From: Rhodamnia argentea | Taxonomy: Eukaryota; Streptophyta; Magnoliopsida; Myrtales; Myrtaceae | Assembly (NCBI RefSeq): GCF_020921035.1 | Contig: NC_063154.1 | Coordinates: 124,001 to 188,000 of the forward strand | Reading direction: 5' to 3' | DNA: 64,000 bases | Shown here: in pieces, positions 36,284-47,348 of the stretch | Layout of the letters: each line of letters starts with the position of its first letter | How positions within the stretch are numbered: position 1 is the first letter of the stretch | Program-made: the position numbers and the translations under genes | The notes under the pieces: generated by a model | Databases searched by the model: none | The model's input: the letters and a program-made list of their open reading frames with translations, nothing else | What the model was told of the DNA's origin: nothing

Positions 36284-36838
36284 ATCCCCCACATGAATGA
36301 AAATTGTTTTAGTTTTGACTCTGTGATAGTGTTCAACAATTGAAACTCGCATAGGATAGGTAGGTGTTACCCTTTGAACCTTCCCTTATGAAAATGTATT
36401 TACTTTACTAGCTGTCCAAGAGACATGATGTCCTTGAACTGTCCCGCTTTCTCATGTAAATGAACCATACACTTCACACAGGAATCATCTAAACGTTTGT
36501 TCGGTTCTCATGATTATGTTCGTTTTGGCCATGAACATCAACTTGGTTCTGCGAGAGTTTCTAAAGAATTTAGCCCTAAATAATTCTCCTTTGAAGCGGC
36601 CCCACTTCTCTCTCACATAGGTGATTACTTAATTTTGAGTAATTTGTTTACTCCACTTAAGAATCATTAAAGCAAAAATTGCTATCCTTTTTCCTTACAA
36701 TATCAACGATATTTTATAGGAATGGTTTTAGGGATAAACCCCCACGGTGACATCACTAAGTTTATATAATTAGGTTGTCCCTTTGAACCTAGATATTGGG
36801 ATCTCCAATCAACTAGGTTGGGTTTCCTTTATATCAAC

Positions 36839-39800
36839 TTATTCTTTCATGGGCTTCAGTCCCATTCCTCTTGTCGATTTTTCAACTAACTCTCTATTTA
36901 ACCCTTTGGTTAGCGGATCCGCAATATTATCCTTTGAGTTTACGTAGTCAATAGAGATAATTCCAGTTGAGAGTAGTTGTCTAATGGTATTATGTCTACG
37001 ACGTATATGTCTAGACTTACCATTATACATGTTACTCTGTGCTCTTCCAATCGCAGATTGACTGTCACAATGTATACAGATTGGTGGCACGGGTTTTTGC
37101 CATTTTGGAATATCCTCTAAGAAATGGCGTAGCCATTCAGCCTCTTCACCACATTTATCCAAAGCTATGAATTCAGATTCCATTGTGGATCTGGCTATAA
37201 CAGTTTGTTTACGGGATTTCCAAGATACAACTGCACTTGCTAATGTGAATATATATATCCACTAGTAGATTTTGAGTCTTTTATATCGGATATCCAGTTC
37301 GCATCACTATATCCTTCTAGAACAATTTGGGTATCCGGTATAATGCGAGCCATGATTCCGAGTATACCGTAAGTACCTAAGTACTCACACTATTGCTTTC
37401 CGGTGATCAGCACTCGGATTGCTCGTATATCTACTCAATCTACTAACCGTATAGGCAATATCTGGTCTAGTACAACTCATTAAGTACATTAGACTTCCAA
37501 TAACTCTAGAGTACTCTACTTGTGAAATACCCTCTCCTCTATTCTTGGACAGATGAAGACTATTGTCTAATGGTGTTCTAGCAATACCAGAATCATTCAT
37601 ATTGAATTTTTCAAGAATCTTGTCCACATAGTGTGAGTGGTTTAAAATAAGACCTTCTGACGTTCTTGTGATTTTAATTCCTAAAATCACATCAGCAAGT
37701 CCCATATCTTTCATGTCAAATCTTGAATTCAACATATTCTTGGTAGATTTGATCGTTTTGTCATCGCTACCAACAATGAGTATGTCATCTACATAAAGAC
37801 ACAAAATGACATAGCCATTTTCCGTCTCTTTAATGTAGACACATTTATTACATTCATTGATCTTAAATCCATTGGTAATCATTGCATAATCAAACTTTTC
37901 ATGCCACTGCTTTGGCGCTTGTTTTAGGCCATACAATGATTTCACCAATTTACGGACTTTCCTTTCTTGCCCTGGAACCGTAAAACCCTCAGGTTGTTCC
38001 ATGTAGATTTCTTCATCCAAATCACCATTTAGGAAAGCTGTTTTTACATCCATTTGATGTACTTCTAGATTTCGCAATGCTGCAATTGCAAGTATCATCC
38101 CGATGGAGTTTATTCTCGTCACTGGAGAATAAGTATCAAAGTAATCTAAGCCTTCTCATTGTCTGTACCCTTTGATTACAAGTCTGGCTTTATACTTATC
38201 AATGGAGCCATCTGGTTTCATTTTCCTTTTAAAGATCCATTTAGACCCTAAAGGTTTACAACCGGGAGGAAGATCCACTAGCTCCCAAGTATGATTCCGC
38301 AAAATAGAATCAACTTCACTTTTTATTGCTTCTTTCCATAGAGGTCCCTCGGAAGAATTCACAGCTTACGCATAGTTTAATGGTTCATTTTCTAACAAAT
38401 AAGTTAGAAAATCATTTCCAAATGATTTTTCCACTCTTGCTCTTTTGCTACGTCTGGGTTCTAGTTCATGATCCGAATCATGACTTTTTCCATTCATAGT
38501 TTCATTCGTTCGTTTAGACGAACTTGATCCATCATTGGATTTGCAAGGAAATACATCTTCAAAGAATGATGCATTCCTAGATTCTATGATCGTATTCTTG
38601 TGTATATCTGGAATTTTCGATTCATGTACAAGAAATCGATATGCATTACTGTTATGTGCATAGCCTATAAAGATACAGTCCACCGTTTTAGGACCTATCT
38701 TTATTTTCTTTGGTGTTGGAACAACCACTTTTGCAAGACACCCCCACACTCGTAAGTATTTGTAAGACGGTCTCCTACCTTTCCATAGCTCATAAGGGGT
38801 TTTATCCTCTTTCTTTTGAAGTACCTTATTTAAAAGGTAATTGCTTGACAAAATAGCTTCACCCCACATATTTTGAGGTAAACCTGAACTCAGTAATAAG
38901 GCATTCATCATTTCTTTCAATGTGCGATTTTTACGTTCAGCAACACCATTTGATTGAGGTGAGTAGGGTGCAGTTACTTCATGTATAATTCCGTGTTGTG
39001 CACAGAATTCACCAATTGGTACTTCGTACTCACCACCTCTATCACTTCTCAATCTTTTAATTTTTTTATTAAGTTGATTTTCAACTTCATTCTTATAGAG
39101 AACAAATTTCTCTAAGGCTTTATCTTTGCTTTTAAGCAAATACACATAGCAGTATTTTGTGCTATCATCGATAAAAGTAATAAAGTATTTATTACCACCT
39201 CTTGTTTGCATGAATTTCAAATTGCAAACATCACTATGAATTAATTCAAGGGGTTCTGTGTTTCTTTCAATTGTTTGAAACGATGATCTGGATAATTTTG
39301 ACTCAACACAAATTTCACATTTATGTTTTGAATCAATTTGAAATGAGGGTATATGTTCCAAGTTAATTAATCTACGCAATGTATCATAATTAACGTGTCC
39401 TAGTCTACCATGCCATAAATTGGAAGACTCAAGCAAATAAACGGAAGACTTATTATCTTTATTGATAATTGTCATTACATTGAGCTTAAAAAGCTCATCG
39501 GATACATATCTCTTCCCCACATACATTCCGGATTTAGACAAAATAACTTTGTCCGACTCGAACACCATACGAAATCCATGCTTGTTCAACAGAGACCCGG
39601 AGACTAGGTTCTTTCGAATTTCTTGCACATATAGGACATTATTCAGAGTCGGCTCTTTTCCGGATGTCATATTCAGCAGTACCTTCCCTTGGCCTTCGAC
39701 GGCAGAAGAGGCCGAGTTTCCCATGAAAACTTTCTCCCCAATAATTGGTTCGAAAGTTGTGAACGGGTCCTTATTGGAGCATACGTGCCTAGTGGTACCG

Positions 39801-40573
39801 GTGTCAATCCACCATTCCTTCGGATTGGACCCAACCAAGTTCACTTGAGAAACCATTGCAGAGAGGTTTATATCCGACACGTCTTGAGCGATGTCATTCA
39901 CCATATTTGTTTCATAACTCTTCTTCTTTGGAAATCTGCAATCCACGGATCTATGACCCATCTTGCCACGGTTGAAGCATTTTCCTTGAAACTTGTTCTT
40001 GGAAACTCCTCCTTTTGGTCCCAACTTTGGCTTGGCAATCTTTTTGTTCTTGGGGTCATGCCTCTGCTCCACAACATTTGCTTTAGCCGTAGTAGGATTG
40101 AACCCTATGCGTTCGGAACCTCTGTTATCTTCTTCGATTCGAAGTCTAACAATCAGCTCCTCTAGGTTCATTTCCTTTCGCTTGGGCTTGAGGTAGTTCT
40201 TGAAATCCTTCCACCCAGGAGGTAGCTTCTCAATAATAGAAGCTACTTGGAAGGTTTCACTCAAGATCATGCCTTTAGCTCGAATCTCATGCAAGATCAC
40301 TTGAATTTCTTGCACTTGATCGATCACAGTCTTAGAATCCACCATCTTATAATCAAGGAATCGACCGACAACAAATTTCTTTGCTCCGACATCCTCTGTT
40401 TTATATTTCCGGTCCAAGGATTCCCATAACTCCTTTGTTGTTTTGATTGCACAATAGACATTGTACAACGAGTCATGTAAACCGTTCATGACGTAGTTCC
40501 TACATAGGAAGTCAGAGTGCTTCCAGGCCTCAACAGCGTTGAAGGCTTGCTTATCCGTTTGTCCCTCGGATAG
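36839..40573 (-). pseudogene. Copia gag (rest)-pol polyprotein, broken
   Basis: From 40573 downwards the frame resumes gag with EGQTDKQAFNAVEAWKHSDF. The zinc knuckle reads CFNRGKMGHRSVDC, so its second Cys is Arg. A protease site WWIDTGTTRHVC follows, then an integrase with an HHCC region (WHGRLGHVNYDTLRR, CEIC) and D, D, E residues (HSDVC, FIDDST, SNGVAERKNRTL). Reverse transcriptase shows KTAFLNGDLDEEIYMEQPEG and YVDDILIVGS, and RNase H shows a SDANW segment and CDSQSAI. In-frame stops lie at 38366-38368, 38156-38158 and 37385-37387, and frame changes occur about 37190-37360. The open stretch that continues past 40573 into the first bases of the nested LTR is fortuitous. Confidence 0.94.
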
Positions 40574-43500
40574 TGTTGACACCCGATCTTTAATCATCTT
40601 TATTTCGATTTATTTTTAAAAATTCATAAAAAATTTACAAAAAATTAGAAAATTGCAAAATCAACTTTGGTAGCCTTGGCCAAGCTCAAGGAACCATTTT
40701 TGATCAAAAAATAATTTTTCATATTTTTCGCATTTTTTATATTTTTCAGAAAATAAGAAAATACCCAAAAAAAAATCAAGAAAAATACCATTCGAGGTCA
40801 CAAAAATACAGAAAAATAGTCAGTATTTTTCTTTTAATTTTCTTTTCATTTTGACCTCTTAAAATTTGTAAATTCCATTTCGGATTTGTATGTTCATTCA
40901 CAAATGCACCCTCGAATTAGACATGAAAATACCATTTGGGGTCATTTTATTTTTCTTTCTTCACTTTTGAGGGTTGTGACATGATTCTATGGCATTACAT
41001 TTCACATTTTGATCCAATTGCAGGTTAATTTGCTCAATTTTGGCACTAGGGACTTAATTGCACATAAAATTCTTTCATTTTAGTCCCTAGAAGGCCAAAT
41101 TCAAAATTAAATTTCATTGAGAGACACCCATGGAACCCTAAGATGTCTATCTTATAGTTTTTGACCTTCTGAATCTAATGGTAGGCTCAATGGAGGTTAA
41201 TTCCTTCATTAAGGACTCCAATTTTGTAAAAATCAACTTCGGATCCTACTCAATATTTGGGGTTTTCATTCAATTCATGGGGTATTTTTTACAAAAATCA
41301 CATCTTTAGAGACAATCCTTGTTGGGAAAATGATTTTTGTCATCAATTTCATGGAAAAATGCTAATTACCGTCCCGATTTGGCCCTCATTGCATGAACCG
41401 GGTCCGCCGGGTCGGGCGGATCCGACCCGGAGACCCGTGATCGTTCATCATCTCCTCCAAAACATCACCGGCGCAAGATAGAGGGCGGGAGGCTGTTTTC
41501 CAAGCGGTGATCGTCAACGAAGAGGCTTCGAGAAGGATCTAGAAGGGGGGCGGTTAGGAGGAGCACGGGAGATTAACAAAAAAGAGTGTGCTCGCAAAGA
41601 AAGGGGAGGGGGAGATTCGGAGCAGAGAAAAAAAAAAACGAACAGAGAAGGAGATTGAAAAACTCTCCGTAGAAGGAGAAGTTCGCCATTGAAGGAGAGG
41701 AGAATCGAGCGGAACAAGCTCGACCTTCCGACGACTCATACGCCATCAATCGTCTCTGCTATTCCCGTTGGTTCTACCGGAATCAGTCGAAGCATTCCGA
41801 TCAACTCAATCTTCTCAAGATCACCGAGAAAGGTATGTACAGATCCGGTTTTCTTCAAGCTTCGTGGACGATATCATGATGCTCCGATCCATTTTTCTTG
41901 ACGATTTTAAGTCTAGATCTTTATGAGAGCATCACTGAATATTTCTTTACGCCTTGTCATGGTTGTTTTTGCACAAACCCCCCTATCGTCAACTCCCTTG
42001 AGTCCCGGACACTCGGCCGACGCATGAGCTCACCGAATAAGGCTAAAACTCTTTACGCCGTCGGTAAGTTCGTTCAACTTTTATGGATGTTACTAGTGTA
42101 AATCGGAGTATTGATTAGCGCCGACTATGGGCATTCGTGATGGTCGCTGGAAAATGCATTTGTTTAACTTCGTTTAGACTGGTTTCGGGTGGTTTTCGAG
42201 TCTCAAATCGGCGTATATTGATGTAGATTAGTCGGGGAGTAGATTTGCATGAAAATCGTTGAGTTTCAGAGGTGTTTTGGTGTCGTTTCTCAAGATCGCC
42301 GGAAGTTGCAGGTTTGGCCGGAAGTTGAAGGTCGGTTTAGGCTAGTTTCGGCTTGTCGTTTGGGTCAAACTCGGGATATATGGATGTAGGATAGTTGGGG
42401 AGTCGAATGAGTGAAGAATCGAGGGATCTCGGATGAGTTTGGGCGTTGGAACCAAGTTCCGGCGAGGCTCGCCGGCGCCGATCATCTTCTCGGGTGAACT
42501 TGTTGACCGGTCAACGAAAGTTGACCCGGTCAACGTCCAGGTGTCGCCGACGTGGCGGCCACGTGGCAGCCACGTCGGCAAATTCGTTATAACAGAATAA
42601 AAAACGATCCGACGGCCTAAAATAGGCCACGTGTCGAGATCTCGGATTTTAGAAAAATAAAAATCATTTTCTCAAATATATTCCATTTTTCGAAAAATAA
42701 AAAATATTTTGTGATCGCGTGGCCCAGGTTTGGCCACGCGTCACCATTCCGATCGTTGGATCAAATTTTCGGAAATTCAAATAATAAATAAAATCATTTT
42801 CGAAAATTAAAAATAGCTAAATCGAACGGTTGAAATTCGACTTCCTCATTCGATCCGAACCGTTGATCGCGGGTTGAGATCGGACGGTCACGATTGGTCT
42901 CACCTCGCGATCTGGACCGTCAATCTTGGTATTTGGTTTGAACGGTGGAGATTAGGCCTTCATTCAATCTGAGCCGTCAATTCCAGTAAATGGATCCGGC
43001 ATCGTCGTCGCGCCACTTGGCGAAATCTTGACCGTCACTCGGTTTTAGGCGGGATTTTTCGAAAATTGAGGCGCCAATTTGCAAACGGCGCCGTTTTTGG
43101 AATGCCGGTCCGGGCGGACCGGTTCGTGGACCGGGTTGACCGGTCCGTTGACTGGGTTGACCCGGTCTAAAAAAAAAAAATCGAAAAATCATTAAAAAAT
43201 CCAAAAAAATTAGGAAAAATTGTAGAAAATTCCCAAAAATTCCAAAAATTCTCAAAAATTGAGGAATGGCCACAATCAGCTGGCCAATCCTATTTTTGAG
43301 GTTTCTCCTCCCGATCTTTCCAAAAATGACAATTTTACCCTTTAGGGGTAATTTGTCTCCAAAAATTCCTGTGGACTTCCAAAAAATGTTGGAAATTAGG
43401 AAATGGGTCGGTTTAGGTGGCCAATCCTATTTTCAACATTTCTCACTCTGAATTTTTTCTGAAACGACGATTTTGCCCTCTTTGGCAAATCGTACCCCAA

Positions 43501-44122
43501 AATTTCTCAAAATTACGATTTTACCCCTCATGGGCGAATCGCTTCCAAATCATTCTTGATCTTCTCCTATGCTTTGAATACCCCTTTCTCTAAGCCAATA
43601 GGGCTATACTAGGAATGCCACGCTGATTTGATGCGATTTATCCGCACGTTATGGATTCCTTGATTTGCGCATTTATTTTAATTGATTGTGATTGATAGGA
43701 TAGTTCACTCCCATCCGCATGAACTCCTAGAGTTAGGATTCGTACCCCACTCATATGCATGAAATCCGAGATTAGAAAATTCAATCAACTTAGGTACCGA
43801 AAGGGCGTCAACTACGATAGTTGGCGTAACTAAGTCCCCGAACCCACTTCTCTGGTTCTCGCAGAATCGAATAGAAACTCCCGACTATTCGATAGGGTTT
43901 CCAATCGTACCTTCCACGAAACGATTGGTGGCGACTCCGAGGCATGCACACGTAGCACATGTCACTAGACCACACCGAAGGTCGGTCCGATTTTATCCTC
44001 CGCCGCGATTTGGGTAATGGGCCTTGGGAGAGGCCCACGTCCGAAGGTCCACACGCAACCGGGCCGGAAGGGCGACCCATTAGCCCTCTTCCTCACATCC
44101 CGATTCGAGGAGGGTCGCAACG
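40574..44122. mobile_element. Nested solo-LTR-like insertion, 3.55 kb (probable Ty3/gypsy Tat/Ogre type)
   Basis: It starts TGTTGACACCCGATC and ends GGGTCGCAACG, with GATAG on both sides (40569-40573 and 44123-44127); the flanks join exactly into an uninterrupted copia gag frame. Ends match as short inverted repeats (GTTGACACCC against GTTGCGACCC). No protein motifs, primer site or second LTR are present, so it looks like one very long LTR. The AT-rich, RNA-like start (40600-40800) and the GGTTTCCAATCGTACC, ACGAAACGATTGGTGGCGAC segment near the end resemble the long LTRs of plant Tat/Ogre elements. The expected final A appears as G. A large non-coding LARD-type element is the alternative. Confidence 0.82.
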
Positions 44123-44364
44123 GATAGCTTAGGAGCTTCCTCGGTCAAGAATCTCGCAAGATTCAAGGTTGTTAAGTAAAACAGCATCTTTTGCTGCCAC
44201 CTTTTAAAGTTCGATCCGTTGAACTTTTCGGGTTTCTCACCATGGTGGACAGAAACCGCAGCAAGGGCAGAGGATGATCCAGGCAGTTGGACGACTAAAG
44301 GCGAGAGAGTGCTTTGGTTGATGTTGTCGGCGAGCACATCAACAACTTCGTTTCCAGTAGCCAT
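44123..44364 (-). pseudogene. 5' part of copia gag, severed by the nested LTR
   Basis: Begins at ATG 44362-44364, 44 bases inside the 5' LTR border, and reads copia gag (KPEKFNGSNFKRWQQKM, FYLTTLNLARFL) up to KLS, where the nested insertion cuts it. The reading then runs into LTR sequence and stops at 44080. The matching continuation lies at 40573 and below. Confidence 0.93.
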
Positions 44365-44407
44365 TTGAATTTCAAGTACGAGTCGAGATCGAAATCTGTT
44401 TTAAGAT

Positions 44408-45381
44408 TGTAACAAAAATTCAATATGGCGATAATATAAATGTCGTGAACAGTATACAGATTGATAAACGTAGTAAAATTGAAATTAGAACAGTACAATC
44501 ACAAAACCGATCACAAATGGAATTGCAACAATAATATTGAAAAAAAAAAAGGTGCCGATACAAATAATACCGAGGCCCGTGTTTGACACAATTTCCTTAA
44601 AACAGATTCGTCCCCTCTATGATGTGCTCGAGGTTTCGTGAACGTTTATCTCCCAGGATATAACGGTTGGCAGCAAAGAAGCAAGCACGCACCTCAAGGC
44701 TTTCGGCGAACCCGAACAAAGCAGAACCGAACACTATCAAAAACAATGCAAATGCTGAGAGTAGAAAGAGAGAGGATTTTCGGACGAGCCAAAAAATTTT
44801 GGATGGGAAGCCACCTACTTCTAGGGTCGGCGGGGGACGTTTCGGAAATTGAACTATAACGGCCAATTAAATCTGCCGTTATTATGTAACGGCAGAATCA
44901 ATTCAGCGGCCGTTTCAACATTAACTTGCTAATGAATTATAACGGCTGATTAAATCCGCCGTTATAATAACGATTTCGTAACGGCAATGCCATTAATCTG
45001 CCATTATAATATCGATTTCGGCAATCGTTACAAAAAAAAATTGTAACAATTTGAGTTGGAAAAATAAATCGGAAGGCAAAATTGGGCTTTTCGCGAGTCC
45101 CACCTCTCGGTCTTGCATTCGTGTACGCGGGTCATGCGCTCGTTGGGCCTCCGTCGGGGCCTGGGATTTGCACCCCCCCTGCGCTTGTGCGCGATGCATA
45201 ATACTTGTGTTGTGACAGTTACCACTCAAAAGGAGGGTAACTATCTATAAAACACTCTAAAGTCTTCTTTCTTTTCAATGTAGGACTAGTGTTTTTCCAC
45301 TTCCCACTTTCAACTCAAGGGTGTTCTTTGAGCATCAATTTCTCATTCATCCACCCTTCAATTTGTCCCATATTTCCAACA
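44408..45381 (-). repeat. 5' LTR of the copia element
   Basis: 974 bp, the upstream LTR for minus-strand transcription. It shares with its partner the poly(A/T) stretch, the AACGG/CCGTT palindrome cluster (about 44665-45003, eight pentamers kept) and the terminal TGT...ACA. Two pentamers present in the other LTR are lost here by single substitutions. Confidence 0.96.
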
Positions 45382-45386
45382 GGATG

Positions 45387-46355
45387 AAGTAAAGGCACTT
45401 TTTTGGTTTATTTTGCAAACAAACTTCTAACATAAACATGTATGGAGGATATGTTCGTGTTGACCGCCAATTATGAGAGGAATCATAGCCACCTTCTTCC
45501 TATTTCGGCCACGGCTATGGCTTCCGCCACTTCCGCAACTTATCCATAGTACATTCTCGCTTATCAACCTCACAACACCACCACCACCACGACCTTCGAT
45601 CTCCGGCCTCCTCGGGCCCTACTTCGGCCATGTATAATATTGGCATGTACGGACTCAAATTCACAGGCAATCGAAATCCAAGGCTGCCTCGACTCTATTT
45701 CTCCAACTCTTCTTCGATTATGACTTGCAATTCTCACCCAACCGTCACTCTTGATCTCACCTCGATCCTCTTCATGCTTCCCGTCTAGTTCTACGACTTT
45801 TGTATTATTGTAAAACGGATGTGATAAATCATATGATCATCGGAGGCCAAATCAGTAAATGGGGTTTTGTTTTGTCTGAGTTTTACCTAGTCCATGTCCC
45901 CTTGATGGCGGTAAAGGGACGAGGCGATGTCAAGTTTCTTGACCAAGTATTCATGTGTGTGTGCGCACGGAAGAGCATGAGGATGAAAAACTTCGCAGAG
46001 GTAGTGCCATGCATTCCATATTGTGATGGCTCACGTACCAATTATTTATCTGATGTCATAATATTATTAATTTTCTCCTAAAGGATACGTAACGAGATTC
46101 ATTATGTTCAAATTGGATGTCAGCAGTACATCACTTTTGGACTGTGACCAGAGGCGGACCAAAAGAGCCTACGTCTAACATCTGCGGAAAGGAAAATTAT
46201 GTTGTACATAATATTTGGCAACATGGGAGATCTGAAAGAAATATAGGCTCATATACTTTCGGTGCGGGACCCGACATTTCACATGTATTTTGCAATTAGG
46301 ATCATACCAAACATCTTCGTGATATCAAATGTGTTGGCTCATACCCAAAAATAAA
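45387..46355. other. Right flank of copia, possible coding relic
   Basis: 45440-45790 is less AT-rich, with a CACCACCACC run near 45572 and open stretches on the plus strand, but frames shift and no family is recognised. 45800-46080 is open on the plus strand without recognisable domains. No gene is called. Confidence 0.3.
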
Positions 46356-47348
46356 AGGTGCGTTTGTTTGGGAAAAAACTTCATGAAAACGAAAGGAAAT
46401 CATTTTTTCGTCGTTTTGCTTTGTTTGATGATACATGACCGAAAAAGTTTTATGGTGTTTGGATTTTATTTGGAAGATGACTTCAATCTCATAACTTTAT
46501 CTCAGGCCAACAAAAAAAAAAAATTTAATTTCAAAGTATCTTCATCGACCTACTACGAGATCGCCCATTTCATTATGAGGTGACGGAGGAAACGTACCAT
46601 TCAAGCCGGAATCAAACATCTCCCGACATTTGGAAAATAGATTAGTTAGTCGCCTTCTGTTCATTCTTTCTCTCTCATCCATTCTAGTGGCTATTTCATT
46701 GTAAGCATCCGAACCAAAATTATAGTCCCAGTTAATGATGCCTTTGAACCAAGACAAATTGATCGAGTTACAAAGCGAATTCTATTCAAAACAACCCACC
46801 GAGGAAAGCAGGCAAGAGTCAAGTCAATCGGTCTATTTATGCCAAAAGTTCTTTATATTCAATTCCTATCAATATTCGATTGATTGGTTTGGGGCTATCA
46901 ACAAAAAAGACTTGTCTAAGTCACTTTGTTTCGTTTTGTTCAATTTACTTAACATATGTTTTATTGTTTATTTTCTTTTCCTTTCTTCCTCCACTAGGAC
47001 CGGTCGGCGGCGGCCACGGGAGAGCTCGCCAGCCACTAGTGAGCCTCGAGGCTTAGCGATCGGCAGAGGGAGAAGAAAAAAGAAAAATAAAGAAAAGATA
47101 AAATAAAAAAGATAAAATGAAAAATAAATGAAACTAAAATATTAAAAAAATAAAAAAATTCAACATGAACAATTTCGAAAAGTGTTTTCACATATTTAGA
47201 TTAAGAATTTACTTTCCGAATTTTATGTATGAATTTTCTGTTGGCCGGAAAGTGTTTTCTGTTGACTAAGCCATTTTCGACAAAACAAACGGCTAAAAAT
47301 CCGGAAAAATAATTCCCGAAAAATGATTCCACTCAAACAAACGCACCT
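46356..47348. mobile_element. TIR element with perfect 15-bp ends
   Basis: AGGTGCGTTTGTTTG at 46356-46370 is exactly inverted at 47334-47348. A GGTGCGTTTGTTT-type end is common among hAT-like plant MITEs. The 993-bp body has AT-rich arms (GAAAAAACTTCATGAAAACG on the left, CGGAAAAATAATTCCCGAAA on the right) and a GC-rich core at 46995-47060 with CGGCGGCGGCC and CTCGCCAGCC. No transposase and no clear target duplication are seen. Confidence 0.8.

Larger units (their letters stand above)
35309..45381 (-). mobile_element. Ty1/copia LTR retrotransposon, coding on minus strand, interrupted
   Basis: A 10,073-bp element with two LTRs (35309-36283 and 44408-45381) that begin TGT and end ACA, flanked by the 5-bp duplication GGATG (35304-35308 and 45382-45386). 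Order on the minus strand is LTR, gag, protease, integrase, reverse transcriptase, RNase H, LTR, which is copia order. A polypurine tract (ATGTGGGGGAT) abuts the 3' LTR at 36284-36294. The gag is split by a 3.55-kb insertion, and pol carries stops and frameshifts, so the copy is not autonomous. By eye the LTRs differ at roughly 35-40 positions (about 4 percent), which suggests a fairly recent insertion. No initiator-Met-tRNA-type primer site is obvious next to the 5' LTR. Confidence 0.96.

Noticed and set aside
43808..44080. Minus-strand frame just left of the severed gag
   Set aside because: It lies within the nested LTR and has no retroelement protein motif.
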